Assembly (NCBI GenBank): GCA_031213475.1
Contig: JARUPZ010000003.1
Coordinates: 14,998,869 to 15,062,868, forward strand
DNA: 64,000 nucleotides
Direction: 5' to 3'
Source of the DNA: Nereocystis luetkeana
Taxonomy: Eukaryota > Sar > Phaeophyceae > Laminariales > Laminariaceae
The notes beneath the pieces are model-generated. The model worked only from the letters and a program-made list of their open reading frames with translations, was not told the DNA's origin and did not search any database. Made by a program: the position numbers and the translations under genes. Shown one piece after another: positions 12,441 to 20,293 of the stretch. Numbering within the stretch: the first letter of the stretch is position 1; the number at the start of each line of letters is the position of its first letter.

Positions 12441-15400
12441 TACTCTTCACATTAAACCGTTCTTTCTACCCGTCGACATCCAGCACAACCAGTGTCCGTG
12501 CCGATTCTTCAATCCTAGAAGAGATACAAGTTCTGTTGTCACAAAGCTACGCCACAGAGATACTACGTTGCCACGTACTGGTACGCAGTAAGCTCTGCAG
12601 TGGGCAATGCACACGTGGCAACACACTAGATACGACAGGTACGACATACTCAATGTATGAAATAGAGAAACGAAAGGAAACAACTGACAAACAGAGAGAA
12701 AACAAGAAGAAAGAAGACAAATCGAAAGAGAAGAAAAAATAAAAAAAAGGAAAAAAAAAGAAACAAACGGTCGTGCCCCCCCCCGCAGGCGAGGTGGCCA
12801 ACACTTGAAAAGAACGAAAATAAATATTAAAAGAGCAAAACACCCCTATTAATAGTTGTAAACAGAGTAAGACAAAGAACCAAGGGATAGGCAAACCGAA
12901 GCACGAAGCACCCTCTAGGTAGCGGCAGCAGTTTGTGGTACGAGTAGTATAGCCAGGTACTCCCTGTAGTCCACCTGGTACCTTGCTACCCTGACTGCCG
13001 TCTCCGCCCTGCGTTCGTGAACTATGCCCAGCCCCTTGGCGCCAGACAAAACGAAACAAGCAGAGCAGGCTCGTCGTCATCCACCCACGCCACACGCCTC
13101 CTTCAATACGGCTTATCAACCGAAATAAGGAAGAGGAAAAAAAAAAATGAAAATCACGGAGAATCAGCGCAAGAAAAATAAAAAACAAAACAAAAAGAAG
13201 AGAGGGCAAGGGAAGACCACGTTCGAACCAGCTGCATCAGTTGGTGGCACTATCAATAGTAGTATACTCATGTTCTACTTCCTAGTCGGCCTGGTGCCTT
13301 GCTATCCTGTCTGCCCTCCCCTTCCTGCTTTCGTCCACCGCAGTTCCCTTCTACTTCTCCTGTTTCCCCCCCTCTCCGCATTTCCTTGGTCTGGTTTTCT
13401 GCTACTTCTCCTGTTGCCCCCCCCCCCCCCCCCCATTCCCTAGGATACCATCTACGGTGGATGCGCGGCGCTACCTACTCATCCCAGCCTCAGTCTCGTG
13501 CACCTCACCATGAACCGTTCGGCTGCTTCAAGGATACCCCGGTACCACTTCTCCGCCTTTTTTGGCTGCAGTGGACCACAACACGGTCTCAACTCCAAAC
13601 ACCAAGGGGGCAACTTCCGTTGACCCTTCGGTGGCTGGGAACTCCCTACGGTCTTCGACTATGCATCTATGCCTAGCCTTACACTGTCCGCCTGGTCTCG
13701 GGTTCTCCCCACCAGCTATCGTCCCGAACATTACCCGACTGGGTAATCGAGCTCCTTGCTTTGCCATGCCACGCTCCCCGCAAAGAAGAGCCGCCGTTTA
13801 CGAATGGTCGTTTCGATGCTCTCGCAACGTGTCATCTTGAGGGCCTTCGCGTACGACAGGGCGGCATGGTCAGTAAGAAGTCGGCGCTGGATGCCATTGA
13901 CTCACAACAGGACTTGGTGGTGAGCCGTTCGAAGCTTGGCAAAGTGTTCCGCCCTGAGGGTCCACGTCACACACCCGTGCAGCAGGGTCTCAATCAACTC
14001 GGCCTTCAGCATTCGGACTTTAATGCTAAGGGGGGCGGTAGTCCTATCATACAACTCCTGGCCGAACCGTTTGAGGCATCCACGCATGAGACGGATCTTT
14101 TCATGGATACTACCGCGTAGGTATAAGGACTGGATCGTCTGCTTATTTATACACAAATATCACCCATCCGAGAGAGAACCACAATTAATTATTATCTGAA
14201 CTAGGTCATGCGTAGAGTTGCACCCAGGCCTCCAAGTTTGGAACCGGGTACCCGACCGGGTGGGAGGCGGTTGAAGCGGAACCGGAACGGGGTACCTGGG
14301 CCCAGGCAGACACGGGTACCCGGGTACCCGGGTTACCATACACTATTTGCTCCCCTTTCAGAGTTTTTGAGCGGCGGCGGGTAAGGCGGACACGGGTATC
14401 CCGGTACCCGGGTACCCGGGTTTCCATGCACTATTTGCTCTCCTTTTTTGCATTTTAGCGGCGGCGTGGTATGGCGGACACGGGTACCCGGGTGCCGGGT
14501 ACTGGGGTTCCCATGCACTATTCGATCCCCTCGTAGCGTTTGAGTGGCGGGGCGGTAAACGGCGAAAGGTGGGAAAGCATGGCTTTTCGTTTCGCCGCTC
14601 TCGATGAATCATGCCAAAGAAACAAGGCTGAAGGCAAGTAGGTAGGGTGAATTCTCCGTGGGATCGAGTAGAGAGAGGTGGGGAGTGACGGGGAGTGGTT
14701 AGTTGAAATAAAAGCATGGGATGTAAGTTTATCTCGCTCTTCAAGTCATGAGGAATATCCTTCGAATACAGTTGGTTGCATCAAACAGATCATGCCACTA
14801 TTAATAATCCAAAAAGCCACAGACACACCCAGAAATAACGAAGGAAGTAAGAAATGCTGGGGAACCCTTCGTCTATGCTTTTTATTTTTATGTTTTTTTG
14901 ATCATCACTTTTACTTTCCAGCCTAACTCGTAGGAGGTATTACCCTCAACGAGCTTCTGGACACGCCGTGGTCACAGGTGTCCACCCTTCTCCCCCCCGG
15001 TACGTGCCTTATTTTTTTGTCGCGCATAGGGTTCAGCATTCCCACTGCTCGTCGATTTTCATCGGACACAGCTAACTCACGATCTCGCGCTTTCCGCTCA
15101 TGAATTTTGTTACAGTATGCATAAAAAAACTCCCTATGAACCCTCGCGGTAAAATGCCGAAATTTCAGTAAAAAACGAAATACAATATATACGTGTCGTT
15201 AACCCTTTTAGACCCGCAGTCCCGTTTTGGGGACAATCCACTCAATTTCCAAGTAGTTTGTCCCCAAAACGGGACTAATGCGGTTCTATATGGGTCAAGA
15301 GGGATAGCCGACCCTAATGTATACCGGTTCAAGTGGTTAACCTCGAATTCTACTTGTTTGAGTCCTGGGTTCGAGCCCCAGGAGGGTCGGACTTTGACTT

Positions 15401-15635
15401 TATTTGCAAAAATAAAAAAAGGGATTCAATTGTTGAGAGCGCCTTGCAGCGTGGGTAGGCACAATTCGATGCGAGTCGACGAGGGAAGAAAAGGCTGAAA
15501 TCTTCTCGCGATAAAACATGAAGGCACGTACCGTAGCGGGAAGGGGGGAGAAGAGCCTGCTATGTGACCCCGGATCTGAGTTACGAGTTGGAAGGAGAGA
15601 GAGAAGAAGATGTGCGAAGATAATGAATGGGATGG

Positions 15636-15666
<31 letters not shown>

Positions 15667-17716
15667 AAAATACCAGTACCAGGTATACTCGTTGATATTC
15701 GTGTGGCAGTAAGGTTCGATTGCTCCTTTTTTTCACTGCCACACGAATACGCAATCTATGAAATAGTGAAACGAAAAGAAACAATCAAAGAGAAAACAAA
15801 AACAAGGTAGACAAGTCGAAAAAGAAGAAGAAAAATGAAAGCAAAATCTAAGAGAAACAATCTGTCGTGCCCCCCCCCCCGCAGGCGAGGTGGCCTACAC
15901 TTGAAAAAGAACGAGCTGGAAAAAAGAAGAAATAACGAAAAACACCACTGCTTGTGAACAGAGTAAGACAAAGAACCAAGGAGAAAGTAACAAAGGGAAA
16001 ATAACAAAGGGGAAATAACAGGCAGACCAAAGCCCAAAGCACCTTCTAGGTGGCGGCAGCAGCTTGTGGTACGAGTAGTATAGCCAGGTTCTCCCTGCTA
16101 ATCTGCCTGGTACCTTGCTACCCAGACTGCCGTCTCCGCCCTAGTATGATGACATGGCTTTGCATTGCCCACTGCAGTTCACACTGCACACGTGGCAACG
16201 TAGTATCTCTGTGGCGTAGCTTTGTGACCACAGAACTTGTATCTCTTCTAGGATGGAAGAATCGGCACGGACACTGGTTGTGCTGGATGTCGACGGGTAG
16301 AAAGAACGGTTTAATGTGAAGAACACACACACACACACCAGGTATATACTTGCAGTTTCCCAGACCTAGCAGTTGGGGGTGCACCACAACACCAAGTGAA
16401 AACAGGAAGACACGTCTCTTTTTCATCCGTATGATACCTGGTACGAAAATCCCCTTTCTCCTCCTCCCCCATCCATCGGTTTTTGTTTTTCAAGCCGTCC
16501 ATTTTACCGTCAATAAAATCCGTGGAATCGAGCAGGTGTTGTTTTCACTTTTTGTCGCGTACTGCGTACCCTTTCGCTGGACCTTCATCTGTATGTAAGT
16601 TTTTTACCAGGTATGTTTCATCCTCCTCGTCCTCTTCCCGTTTTTTTTTTTCTCAATCCCATTTGTTATCTTCGCCCGTCTTCTTCTCTCTCTCCTTCCA
16701 ACTCGTAACTCAGATCCGGGGTAACATAGCAGGCTCTTCTCCCCCCTTCCCGCTACGGCGGTACGTGCCTTCATTTTTATCGCGAGAAGATTTCAGCCTT
16801 TTCTTCCCTCGTCGACTCGCATCGAATTGCGCCTACCCACGCTGCAGGGCGCTCTCAACAATGGAATCCTTTTTTACTTTTATTTTTGCAAATAAAGTCA
16901 AAGTCCGACCCCCCTGGGGCTCGAACCCAGGACTCAAACAAGTAGAATTCGAGGTTAACCACTTGAACCACCGGGGCGACCGGTTTCATATACGACTATA
17001 AGATGTCTTGCCTCAACCCTTATCTGGTAAGCAGTAGGCGTAGAAGTGAGCAGGGCTCTCTTCCAAAAATTACGTCCGGTACGATTTTTTTTTTTTTTTT
17101 TTTCCATCCCATTCATTTTCTTCGCACATCTTCTTCTCTCTCTCTCCTTCCAACTCGTAACTCAGATCCGGGGTCACATAGCAGGCTCTTCTCCCCCCTT
17201 CCCGCTACGGTACGTGCCTTCATTCTTATCGCGAGAAGATTTCAGCCTTTTCTTCCCTCGTCGACTCGCATCGAATTGTGCCTACCCACGCTGCAAGGCG
17301 CTCTCAACAATTGAATCCCTTTTTTTATTTTTGCAAATAAAGTCAAAGTCCGACCCTCCTAGGGCTCGAACCCAGGACTCAAACAAGTAGAATTCGAGGT
17401 TAACCACTTGAACCACCGGGGCGACCGGCGATATGATACCAGGGCTTGAATATATGAATATTTTGAACCTGATGTTCAATGCCAACGTGCGTCGTGCGCT
17501 TCTCCTCGCTCGCGCTCGCTCGCGCTCGCTCGCGCTCGCTCGGCTTCAGGTTTTGATCGTGTTGCTGCCGCAGTAGTTTCCACGAGTTGTGTCCTGTATT
17601 TCGGCACAATCGTAGGAGGTCCACTGCTAGCTGTACACTGCATATCGAGGGTATTCCGTCAAAGATGATTGCATCCCGTAGTCAACCGCGGCTCGAAATT
17701 GCGTCGCGCCGTTGGT

Positions 17717-17751
<35 letters not shown>

Positions 17752-18682
17752 CTCACATTAACTCACAATACAATGCAGTCCGTGGTCGCAGGACAGGCTC
17801 CAATAACTCTGGAGTGGGAGAAATACCTCCAAGTAAAACAGAGGCGAAAACAAAAAAACAAGCATACGCACTCCACCACTGCGGACACCAGGGAAGCAAA
17901 AAGGAGACTATTATTAGCAGACAAAAACCTGAAAAAAAAGACAAAAACCTAAAAAAGAAGATGAAGCGAAGCAAGAAAACAAAACTAAACTAAAACAGAA
18001 GCAGATAGCAAAAAAACGCGAAAAAAAGGCAAAACGGACAATACTAACAAAGACACAAAGAGGTACAAACGGGAATGACAGAAAAATGAAAAAAAAGAAG
18101 GGACAAAAAAGCGATAATCACGGGCGGGGGGGAAAGAAAATACGAAAGGCAGGCACTGGAGCATACAGACACGCAAAGTTGCCCAGATGGCACCATGCTA
18201 GTCACTTGGGTCCCAAAGAAGGGAGTGCATCATGACGATGATGGCCATAACCGTTGGTATCATGCGGCGAGAGACGTTCCGCAACATCATGTTTTTTATA
18301 GCAGTGGTGTTCCCGCCACGTATGACACACTCTATCTACTCGGCGAGCCCAGACAAGATCAACGAGGACTCTTCTCACCCATATCGATGAGGAACACGTC
18401 AACGTCGACGGACGTTTTTACTGGGGTCGCCAAGTTGTAGTTCCAGCTTTCGCCCACCCTTGGAGTCCACCCATCGCCACCACAACCAGCATTCAACTCG
18501 ACGAGTTTCGCGTGAAGGGAGGCGATCTCAGCGTCCTTAGCGAAATTTGCCGTTGAAAGTACCTCGGTCTCTGTTTCTAGCTGAGCGATGTGATTCTCGA
18601 GTTCATGGATGTCAGAGCCGCGAACGAGAGAAAGCCCTACCCCGCCGGCGACGACGAGGGAGAGAAGGCTGGAAAGCTTCAT
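962..18682 (-). CDS. GH114 endo-alpha-1,4-polygalactosaminidase-like gene (4 exons, 3' end off window)
   Basis: This is a spliced gene on the minus strand. Exons 18379-18682, 7306-7481, 3002-3082 and 962-1051 join with intron phases 1, 0 and 0 into one 217-residue frame. Residues 1-22 look like a signal peptide, about 24-66 form a heptad-like coiled coil, and the GH114 barrel starts near residue 70. Family landmarks appear in the right order: GWTPRVGESWNYNL, DVDVFLIDMD, VVCYISIGTVEDWR, GEAWLDV, GIEPDNM with its acidic centre, then KNQQIAYNKWFAET. GH114 members hydrolyse alpha-1,4-galactosaminan, so a secreted or wall-associated glycosidase is likely. The true substrate in this host is unknown. 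About 80-90 residues of the usual domain are missing and should lie left of position 1. Introns of 10.9, 4.2 and 1.95 kb are filled with retroelement copies. Seen: motifs and phases. Inferred: function and expression. Confidence 0.85.
1822..1932. mobile_element. MITE family 2 copy, best preserved
   Basis: Starts ATTACGGGGGACCATAG and ends ATGGTCCCCCGTAAT, so both termini are near-perfect inverted repeats. An AT-rich core of about 60 bp lies between. The element sits in GH114 intron 3 (1052-3001). Apart from this copy I see nothing coding in that intron. Confidence 0.65.
3002..3082 (-). CDS. GH114 gene exon 3 (27 codons, EPDN catalytic motif)
   Basis: This 81-bp exon encodes VVQDIMAARVLKAESMGCDG followed by IEPDNMM. 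The EPDN motif with its acidic residues is the best-conserved stretch of GH114 and is thought to sit in the active site. The acceptor is AAG directly before GTGGTG, and the donor GTGAGG lies at 2996-3001. Both edges are phase 0. The exon is too short to stand out as an open reading frame and is found only by homology and splice logic. Confidence 0.82.
3307..3365 (-). mobile_element. Short LINE-C 3' end with (CAA)n tail
   Basis: Reading the minus strand, the sequence ends in TTAATGTGAGAACAACAACAAC. The same 3' terminus is seen at 4888, 17716, 41249 and 50250. Only about 60 bp are recognisable; this is a strongly 5'-truncated retrocopy inside GH114 intron 2. Confidence 0.45.
3693..3742. repeat. 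Short dispersed repeat (inverted copy at 15690-15740)
   Basis: A ~50-bp block containing AAAAAAGGAGCAATCGAACC reappears in reverse at 15690-15740. There it forms a hairpin with 14-bp arms (15697-15710 and 15735-15748). Its class is unknown. Confidence 0.45.
4888..5790 (-). mobile_element. LINE-C 3' copy, (CAA)n tail, rearranged
   Basis: The 3' end on the minus strand (4888-4910) and the block around 4925-4985 (CAGTCCGTGGTCGCAGGACA, CTCTGGAGTGGAAGAAATACC) match 17755-17830 and 41340-41395. The far end (5640-5790, with GGTCCCAAAGAAGGGAGTGC) matches 18120-18248. A middle stretch (5028-5146) matches 50348-50478. A (CATA)n microsatellite lies at 5144-5175. The long Lys-rich and Phe-rich reading frames here are low-complexity shadows. 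It lies in GH114 intron 2. Confidence 0.5.
5144..5175. repeat. (CATA)n microsatellite
   Basis: About eight CATA units in a row inside the LINE-C copy. Confidence 0.9.
6279..6375. mobile_element. piggyBac-like MITE (TTAA target, 97 bp)
   Basis: Flanked on both sides by TTAA. The termini are inverted: CCCCTTGAGAACCGCAGTCCC on one side and its complement ending GGTTTTAAAAGGG on the other. A second inner pair, GGGGACAAA and TTTGTCCCC, surrounds a ~25-bp centre. TTAA target duplication with ends starting CCC is the signature of the piggyBac superfamily. The element is almost a full hairpin and has no coding capacity. Confidence 0.7.
6440..7225 (+). mobile_element. LINE-B 5'-truncated copy with (AC)n tail
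   Basis: This ~785-bp copy is the reverse complement of 56752-57540, which is continuous with LINE reverse-transcriptase sequence there. It begins abruptly at CTTGCGCTGACTCTCCG and ends GTTTAATGTGAAGAACACACACAC, so it is a 3' UTR retrocopy. It contains a poly-G/C run at 6877-6888. It lies in GH114 intron 2 in the antisense orientation to the gene. Small reading frames here are shadows. Confidence 0.7.
7306..7481 (-). CDS. GH114 gene exon 2 (CYISIG...WLDV core)
   Basis: The exon carries the GH114 core strands: HELGKVVVCYISIGTVEDWR, then DDFPADAIGNDLEDWDGEAWLDV. The acceptor is tttcatag just upstream (AG at 7482-7483). The exon supplies AT to finish the Asp codon, then exactly 58 codons to a CAG at 7306. 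The donor GTGCTA is weak beyond the GT, but extending past it meets a stop within a few codons, and the phase-0 join to exon 3 rebuilds the family sequence. The reading frame continues open upstream through intron sequence, so the first in-frame ATG (7521) is not a real start. Confidence 0.83.
8260..8545. repeat. GGTACC/CCCGGG-rich degenerate repeats
   Basis: Blocks such as CCGGTACCCGCGGTAC, CCGGGTACC and CCGGTACCCGGGGTA recur within 300 bp, separated by unrelated sequence. Similar words fill 14225-14560 and 33780-33895. No gene is seen. The stretch 7620-8260 of intron 1 holds nothing else I can name. Confidence 0.4.
8608..9085 (-). mobile_element. Two LINE-B 3' copies in tandem (8608-8745 and 8746-9085)
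   Basis: Both start on the plus strand with (GT)n then TTCTTCA and the complement of the LINE-B 3' end. The first stops after about 140 bp at GTTGCCAC and the second begins immediately with its own (GT)n. The second extends through the ATCTATGAAATAGAGAA block to the poly-C run at 9041-9059 and the GCAGGCGA word. This fits one copy inserted into another, or slippage at the (AC)n tail. Intron 1 of GH114. Confidence 0.6.
9090..10150. other. Unassigned part of GH114 intron 1
   Basis: No gene is recognised. A block near 9862-9905 (AATGCCGAAATTTCAG then AAATACAATA) is repeated at 15153-15190. Reading frames of 120-150 codons on both strands have no recognisable motifs. A TACCAGGTA palindrome occurs at 9821 and another at 10097. 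Confidence 0.5.
10152..10275 (-). mobile_element. Old, diverged SINE fragment
   Basis: The order CTACGG, GCCTT, ATCGCGA, TTCAGCC, CCCTCGTCGA, CACCTACCCACG and GCGCTCTCA matches the body of the SINEs at 10847-11184 and 16641-17428, with many differences. Neither the tRNA-like head nor the polyA tail is recognisable. Confidence 0.5.
10847..11184 (-). mobile_element. SINE copy 1, tRNA-derived head, polyA tail
   Basis: On the minus strand the head starts CCGGTCGCCCCGG. It has an A box TGGTTCAAGTGG and a B box GGTTCGAGCCC. D-arm (GGTT/AACC), T-arm (CTGGG/CCCAG) and most of an acceptor stem can pair. A ~260-nt body follows and the copy ends in polyA (poly-T at 10849-10859 on plus). About 340 bp, no coding capacity; pol III transcription is expected for such elements. 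Confidence 0.75.
11312..11408. mobile_element. piggyBac-like MITE inserted in LINE-B
   Basis: 97 bp bounded by TTAA, with ends CCCCTTAAGAACCGCAATCCC and complement GGTTCTAAAGGGG. The host LINE sequence reads GGTTTAATGTG without the insert in other copies, so the target contained TTAA. One extra TTAA is present on the left side. Confidence 0.75.
11896..11993 (+). mobile_element. Very short LINE-B 3' copy
   Basis: Only the last ~95 bp of LINE-B are present (GGCCACAGAACTTGCATC to GTGAAGAACACA), with small deletions. 5' truncation is the usual outcome of target-primed reverse transcription. Confidence 0.6.
12231..12438 (+). mobile_element. SINE copy 2, 5'-truncated
   Basis: Starts inside the SINE body at GGCACAATTCGATGCGAG and ends in a ~30-nt polyA (12409-12438). 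The tRNA-like head is missing. The polyA directly abuts the 3' end of a LINE-B copy. Confidence 0.7.
12441..14156 (-). mobile_element. LINE-B 5'-truncated copy with C-terminal RT-protein remnant
   Basis: The order is the same as at 56752-58500. From right to left: C-terminal coding remnants with [20 protein letters not shown] and [18 protein letters not shown] (13902-14156), then [20 protein letters not shown] in another frame (13528-13767), then the long 3' UTR down to 12441. The coding part holds the region after the polymerase domain, with frameshifts, and cannot make a working enzyme. A poly-C tract lies at 13420-13436. GH114 intron 1. Confidence 0.7.
14225..14560. repeat. ~80-90-bp tandem repeat rich in GGTACCCGGGTACC
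   Basis: The word GACACGGGTA recurs at 14309, 14389 and 14477. Each unit has a self-complementary GGTACCCGGG cluster, then CCATGCACTATTTGCTC and a GCGGCGG block. Units are diverged. No coding sense is seen. The stretch 14560-14930 beside it holds nothing recognised. Confidence 0.65.
14935..15065. repeat. Diverged repeat, related to 36700-36830 and distantly to the SINE body
   Basis: The block GAGCTTCTGGACACGCCGTGGTCAC through TTCAGCATTCCCACTGCTCG is matched at 36700-36820. The part GGTACGTGCCTT...GTCGCG resembles the SINE body. It is probably an old SINE-related copy. Confidence 0.4.
15199..15298. mobile_element. piggyBac-like MITE, older copy
   Basis: Left end TTAACCCTTTTAGACCCGC, right end GCGGTTCTATATGGGTCAA. 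One TTAA has decayed to TCAA and there is a 3-nt insertion in the right arm. Otherwise it has the same layout as 11312-11408. Confidence 0.65.
15324..15665 (+). mobile_element. SINE copy 3, complete body, polyA tail
   Basis: Starts at CGGTTCAAGTGGTTAACC, so the 5' acceptor strand is missing. It carries A and B boxes, the full body and a ~29-nt polyA (15636-15665). A T-rich unit of a LINE-C or MITE type lies close by but is not continuous with it. Confidence 0.75.
15697..15748. repeat. Hairpin with 14-bp arms
   Basis: Arms ATTCGTGTGGCAGT and ACTGCCACACGAAT flank a 24-nt centre. The centre and one arm recur at 3693-3742. The hairpin directly borders the inverted segment of the next LINE copy. 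Confidence 0.5.
15749..16338. mobile_element. LINE-B copy with internal 5' inversion (twin priming)
   Basis: 16143-16338 is the LINE-B 3' end in plus orientation, finishing in (AC)n. 15749-16142 is the adjoining upstream LINE-B segment in minus orientation. At the joint about 20 bp of the usual sequence are missing. Compared with the uninterrupted copy at 6600-7225, the order and limits fit an inversion made during insertion. Confidence 0.7.
16641..16984 (-). mobile_element. SINE copy 4
   Basis: Full-length minus-strand copy: tRNA-like head ending at 16984 (CGGTCGCCCCGGTGG on minus), B box, body, tail as poly-T 16641-16651. It differs slightly from copy 5 (for example a GGCGG insertion near 16757). 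Confidence 0.78.
17085..17428 (-). mobile_element. SINE copy 5
   Basis: Full-length minus-strand copy with an 18-19-nt polyA (poly-T 17085-17103). CGAT occurs on both sides (...GTACGAT before the T run and CGATATG after the head) and may be the target duplication. It lies 100 bp from copy 4 in the same orientation. Confidence 0.78.
17505..17542. repeat. GCTCGCTCGC short tandem repeat
   Basis: Four copies of a 10-bp CGCTCGCTCG unit in GH114 intron 1. Confidence 0.85.
17716..18250 (-). mobile_element. LINE-C 3' copy with (CAA)n tail
   Basis: The (GTT)n run at 17718-17750 is the tail, followed by CTCACATTAACTCACAATACA and the body shared with 4900-5790 and 41300-41640. It ends near GGTCCCAAAGAAGGGAGTGC. 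It lies about 130 bp inside intron 1, next to exon 1 of the GH114 gene, antisense-neutral (same strand as the gene). Confidence 0.6.
18379..18682 (-). CDS. GH114 gene exon 1 (signal peptide, coiled coil, start of GH114 domain)
   Basis: The ATG at 18682 opens MKLSSLLSLVVAGG, a typical n- plus h-region, with a possible cleavage after VRG near residue 22. A Glu/Leu/Ala-rich helix (HELENHIAQLETE through HAKLVELNAG) follows, then a CGGDGW linker into the catalytic domain. The exon ends after ATG-G and is followed by the donor GTGAGA (18373-18378), phase 1. The leftover G joins AT of exon 2 to make Asp, restoring the expected family pattern. This ATG was chosen because it starts the hydrophobic leader and the first coding motif follows without a break. 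Confidence 0.85.
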
Positions 18683-18871
18683 GGCTGTTGTCGTGGCAAA
18701 GCTATGTATACCTGGTACCTGGGTAGAGATGGCGCTCTTTGGCGTACAGCGTACCGGGTGTGTATTGAAAAAATATAAATGACAACAGAAGGGGTGAGAT
18801 CGAGTCTCATCATTTTTGCAAGCTGTGTTCGATCGATACTTCGATCGCGTGTAGGTGTACCACCGGATGTA

Positions 18872-18879
18872 TATTTATA
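18872..18879 (-). promoter_or_regulatory. Possible TATA box of the GH114 gene
   Basis: TATAAATA reads on the minus strand about 190 bp upstream of the GH114 start codon. A start near 18,845 would leave a 5' UTR of about 160 bp, which includes one TACCTGGTA palindrome at 18709-18717. This rests on one AT-rich match only. Confidence 0.3.
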
Positions 18880-18899
18880 GAGAAAAATACATTTCGTCG

Positions 18900-20290
18900 T
18901 GCATGAGGAAGACAAAATATGAAGCTGCAGAATTCATTCAAGGAGTGGGTGTGCCAATATTTGGGAAATATTTTTCCGAGGGCGCACGTAGCTTGTCACG
19001 AGTGGGGAATTTTCCGGCATGAATTCCATACCCGGTACCTGGTATCTGCTACGACGTATCACACTATTCATATCATATAAACATATGTTTGAATACCGTC
19101 ATCACTGCAGCTATTAAAAACTGTAGCTGTAAATGTAGTACCTACGACGGATTACGTATCTCCCGATAGCTATCTTCCCGAGGACGTGTCTACACCGTCA
19201 ATGACGTGAGACCGCTCGTGACCCGAGATTGTGATATTGCTTGACCGGGGACGTGTCCTTCGCGAGTGCGTGTTACGAGATCTAAGGTATCTCCGACCCT
19301 GCCTTCCACATCGCCCCCCTCTTTATTCGCCGCAAGGCCATCTTAGCTACGGATGGTCTTGTGGCGGACATCGGGAGGATGACTATTAATAGTTAGGAAG
19401 CAGGGTGCTGATTTATCCGATCGAAACACAGCAGCCTTCACATGCGTTCATCCACTCCTTATAGCCGACGTATTGAGTGAACACGGGTGTTAAAAACCGG
19501 TCCGGCGAAGGTGCACACATTTTCAAGCTTACACGCTGAAGCTGTTTGGTAGATCCAAACTTTATCTCAACGCACTAATTCCGTGTGGCCACACGTGCTC
19601 TTGGTGCGCTCCCGTGGTTGCTGTTCTGAGAACAACGGGCGGTCGAACCCTATTTCTTTTTTCTCGTGATTGGTTGGGCGGTCACGCGAGGTGGACCTGG
19701 TTGATCTAAGTGCTCCAACTGGTGGCTTCGTTTTAAGCGGGGCGGAGTCGCGTGGCTCCCATTCTCTACGAGTATGTGTGTGGGATTTGTTTCGAACAAT
19801 TTTGTGACAAGACGGTGGCATTGCTGTTTTGTCCATAACTCAGTGTGGGCCTGGGCATGAATTGTCATACTTCTTACAGCTTTCTACAGTTGGGTACAGC
19901 AATTTTTTTAGTGCCTCCTTGCCCCGGCTATTCCCACCGGAATGCCGGTTAGAGTGCCCGTCAGATCATATTAGGCACACGTGTGTTTTCCATGTCTGAC
20001 GGTGCTACTCTCATCACCGTTGCTAACTCTTACGCCTACAGCTGAGTCAACTGTGTTTGCCAACTTGTTCGTGATTGCGTTTACGCCGCGGAGGATTGAG
20101 TACTTTTTTGGCGCTGTCTCAATTTGTGCTCATTCCTCGCCCACTTTACGCTTCCGTTTCCCGAGCGAAGGAGGCGGGGTTATTGCGAGTTGCAGACCCT
20201 TTTGGGTTCGGTATGCGGCGATTAATTCGTGGCATTGGGGTATTTCGTCTGCGCGATACTCGAGGTCCGACTCTGGGCCGTACCCTCGAA
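18900..20290. other. Unassigned DNA upstream of the GH114 gene
   Basis: No gene is recognised. It has a TACCTGGTA at 19036 and CTATTAATAG at 19383. Small reading frames on the minus strand (19567-19868) show no motif. The right part may belong to the end of the gypsy-3 remnant, but I could not find an LTR. Confidence 0.45.
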
Positions 20291-20293
20291 GCC

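Noticed and set aside
15324..15400. A genuine tRNA gene (clear A and B boxes, T arm)
   Set aside because: The anticodon-type loop is too long, the acceptor stem is imperfect, and the same head is joined to the same body and polyA in several copies: a SINE head.
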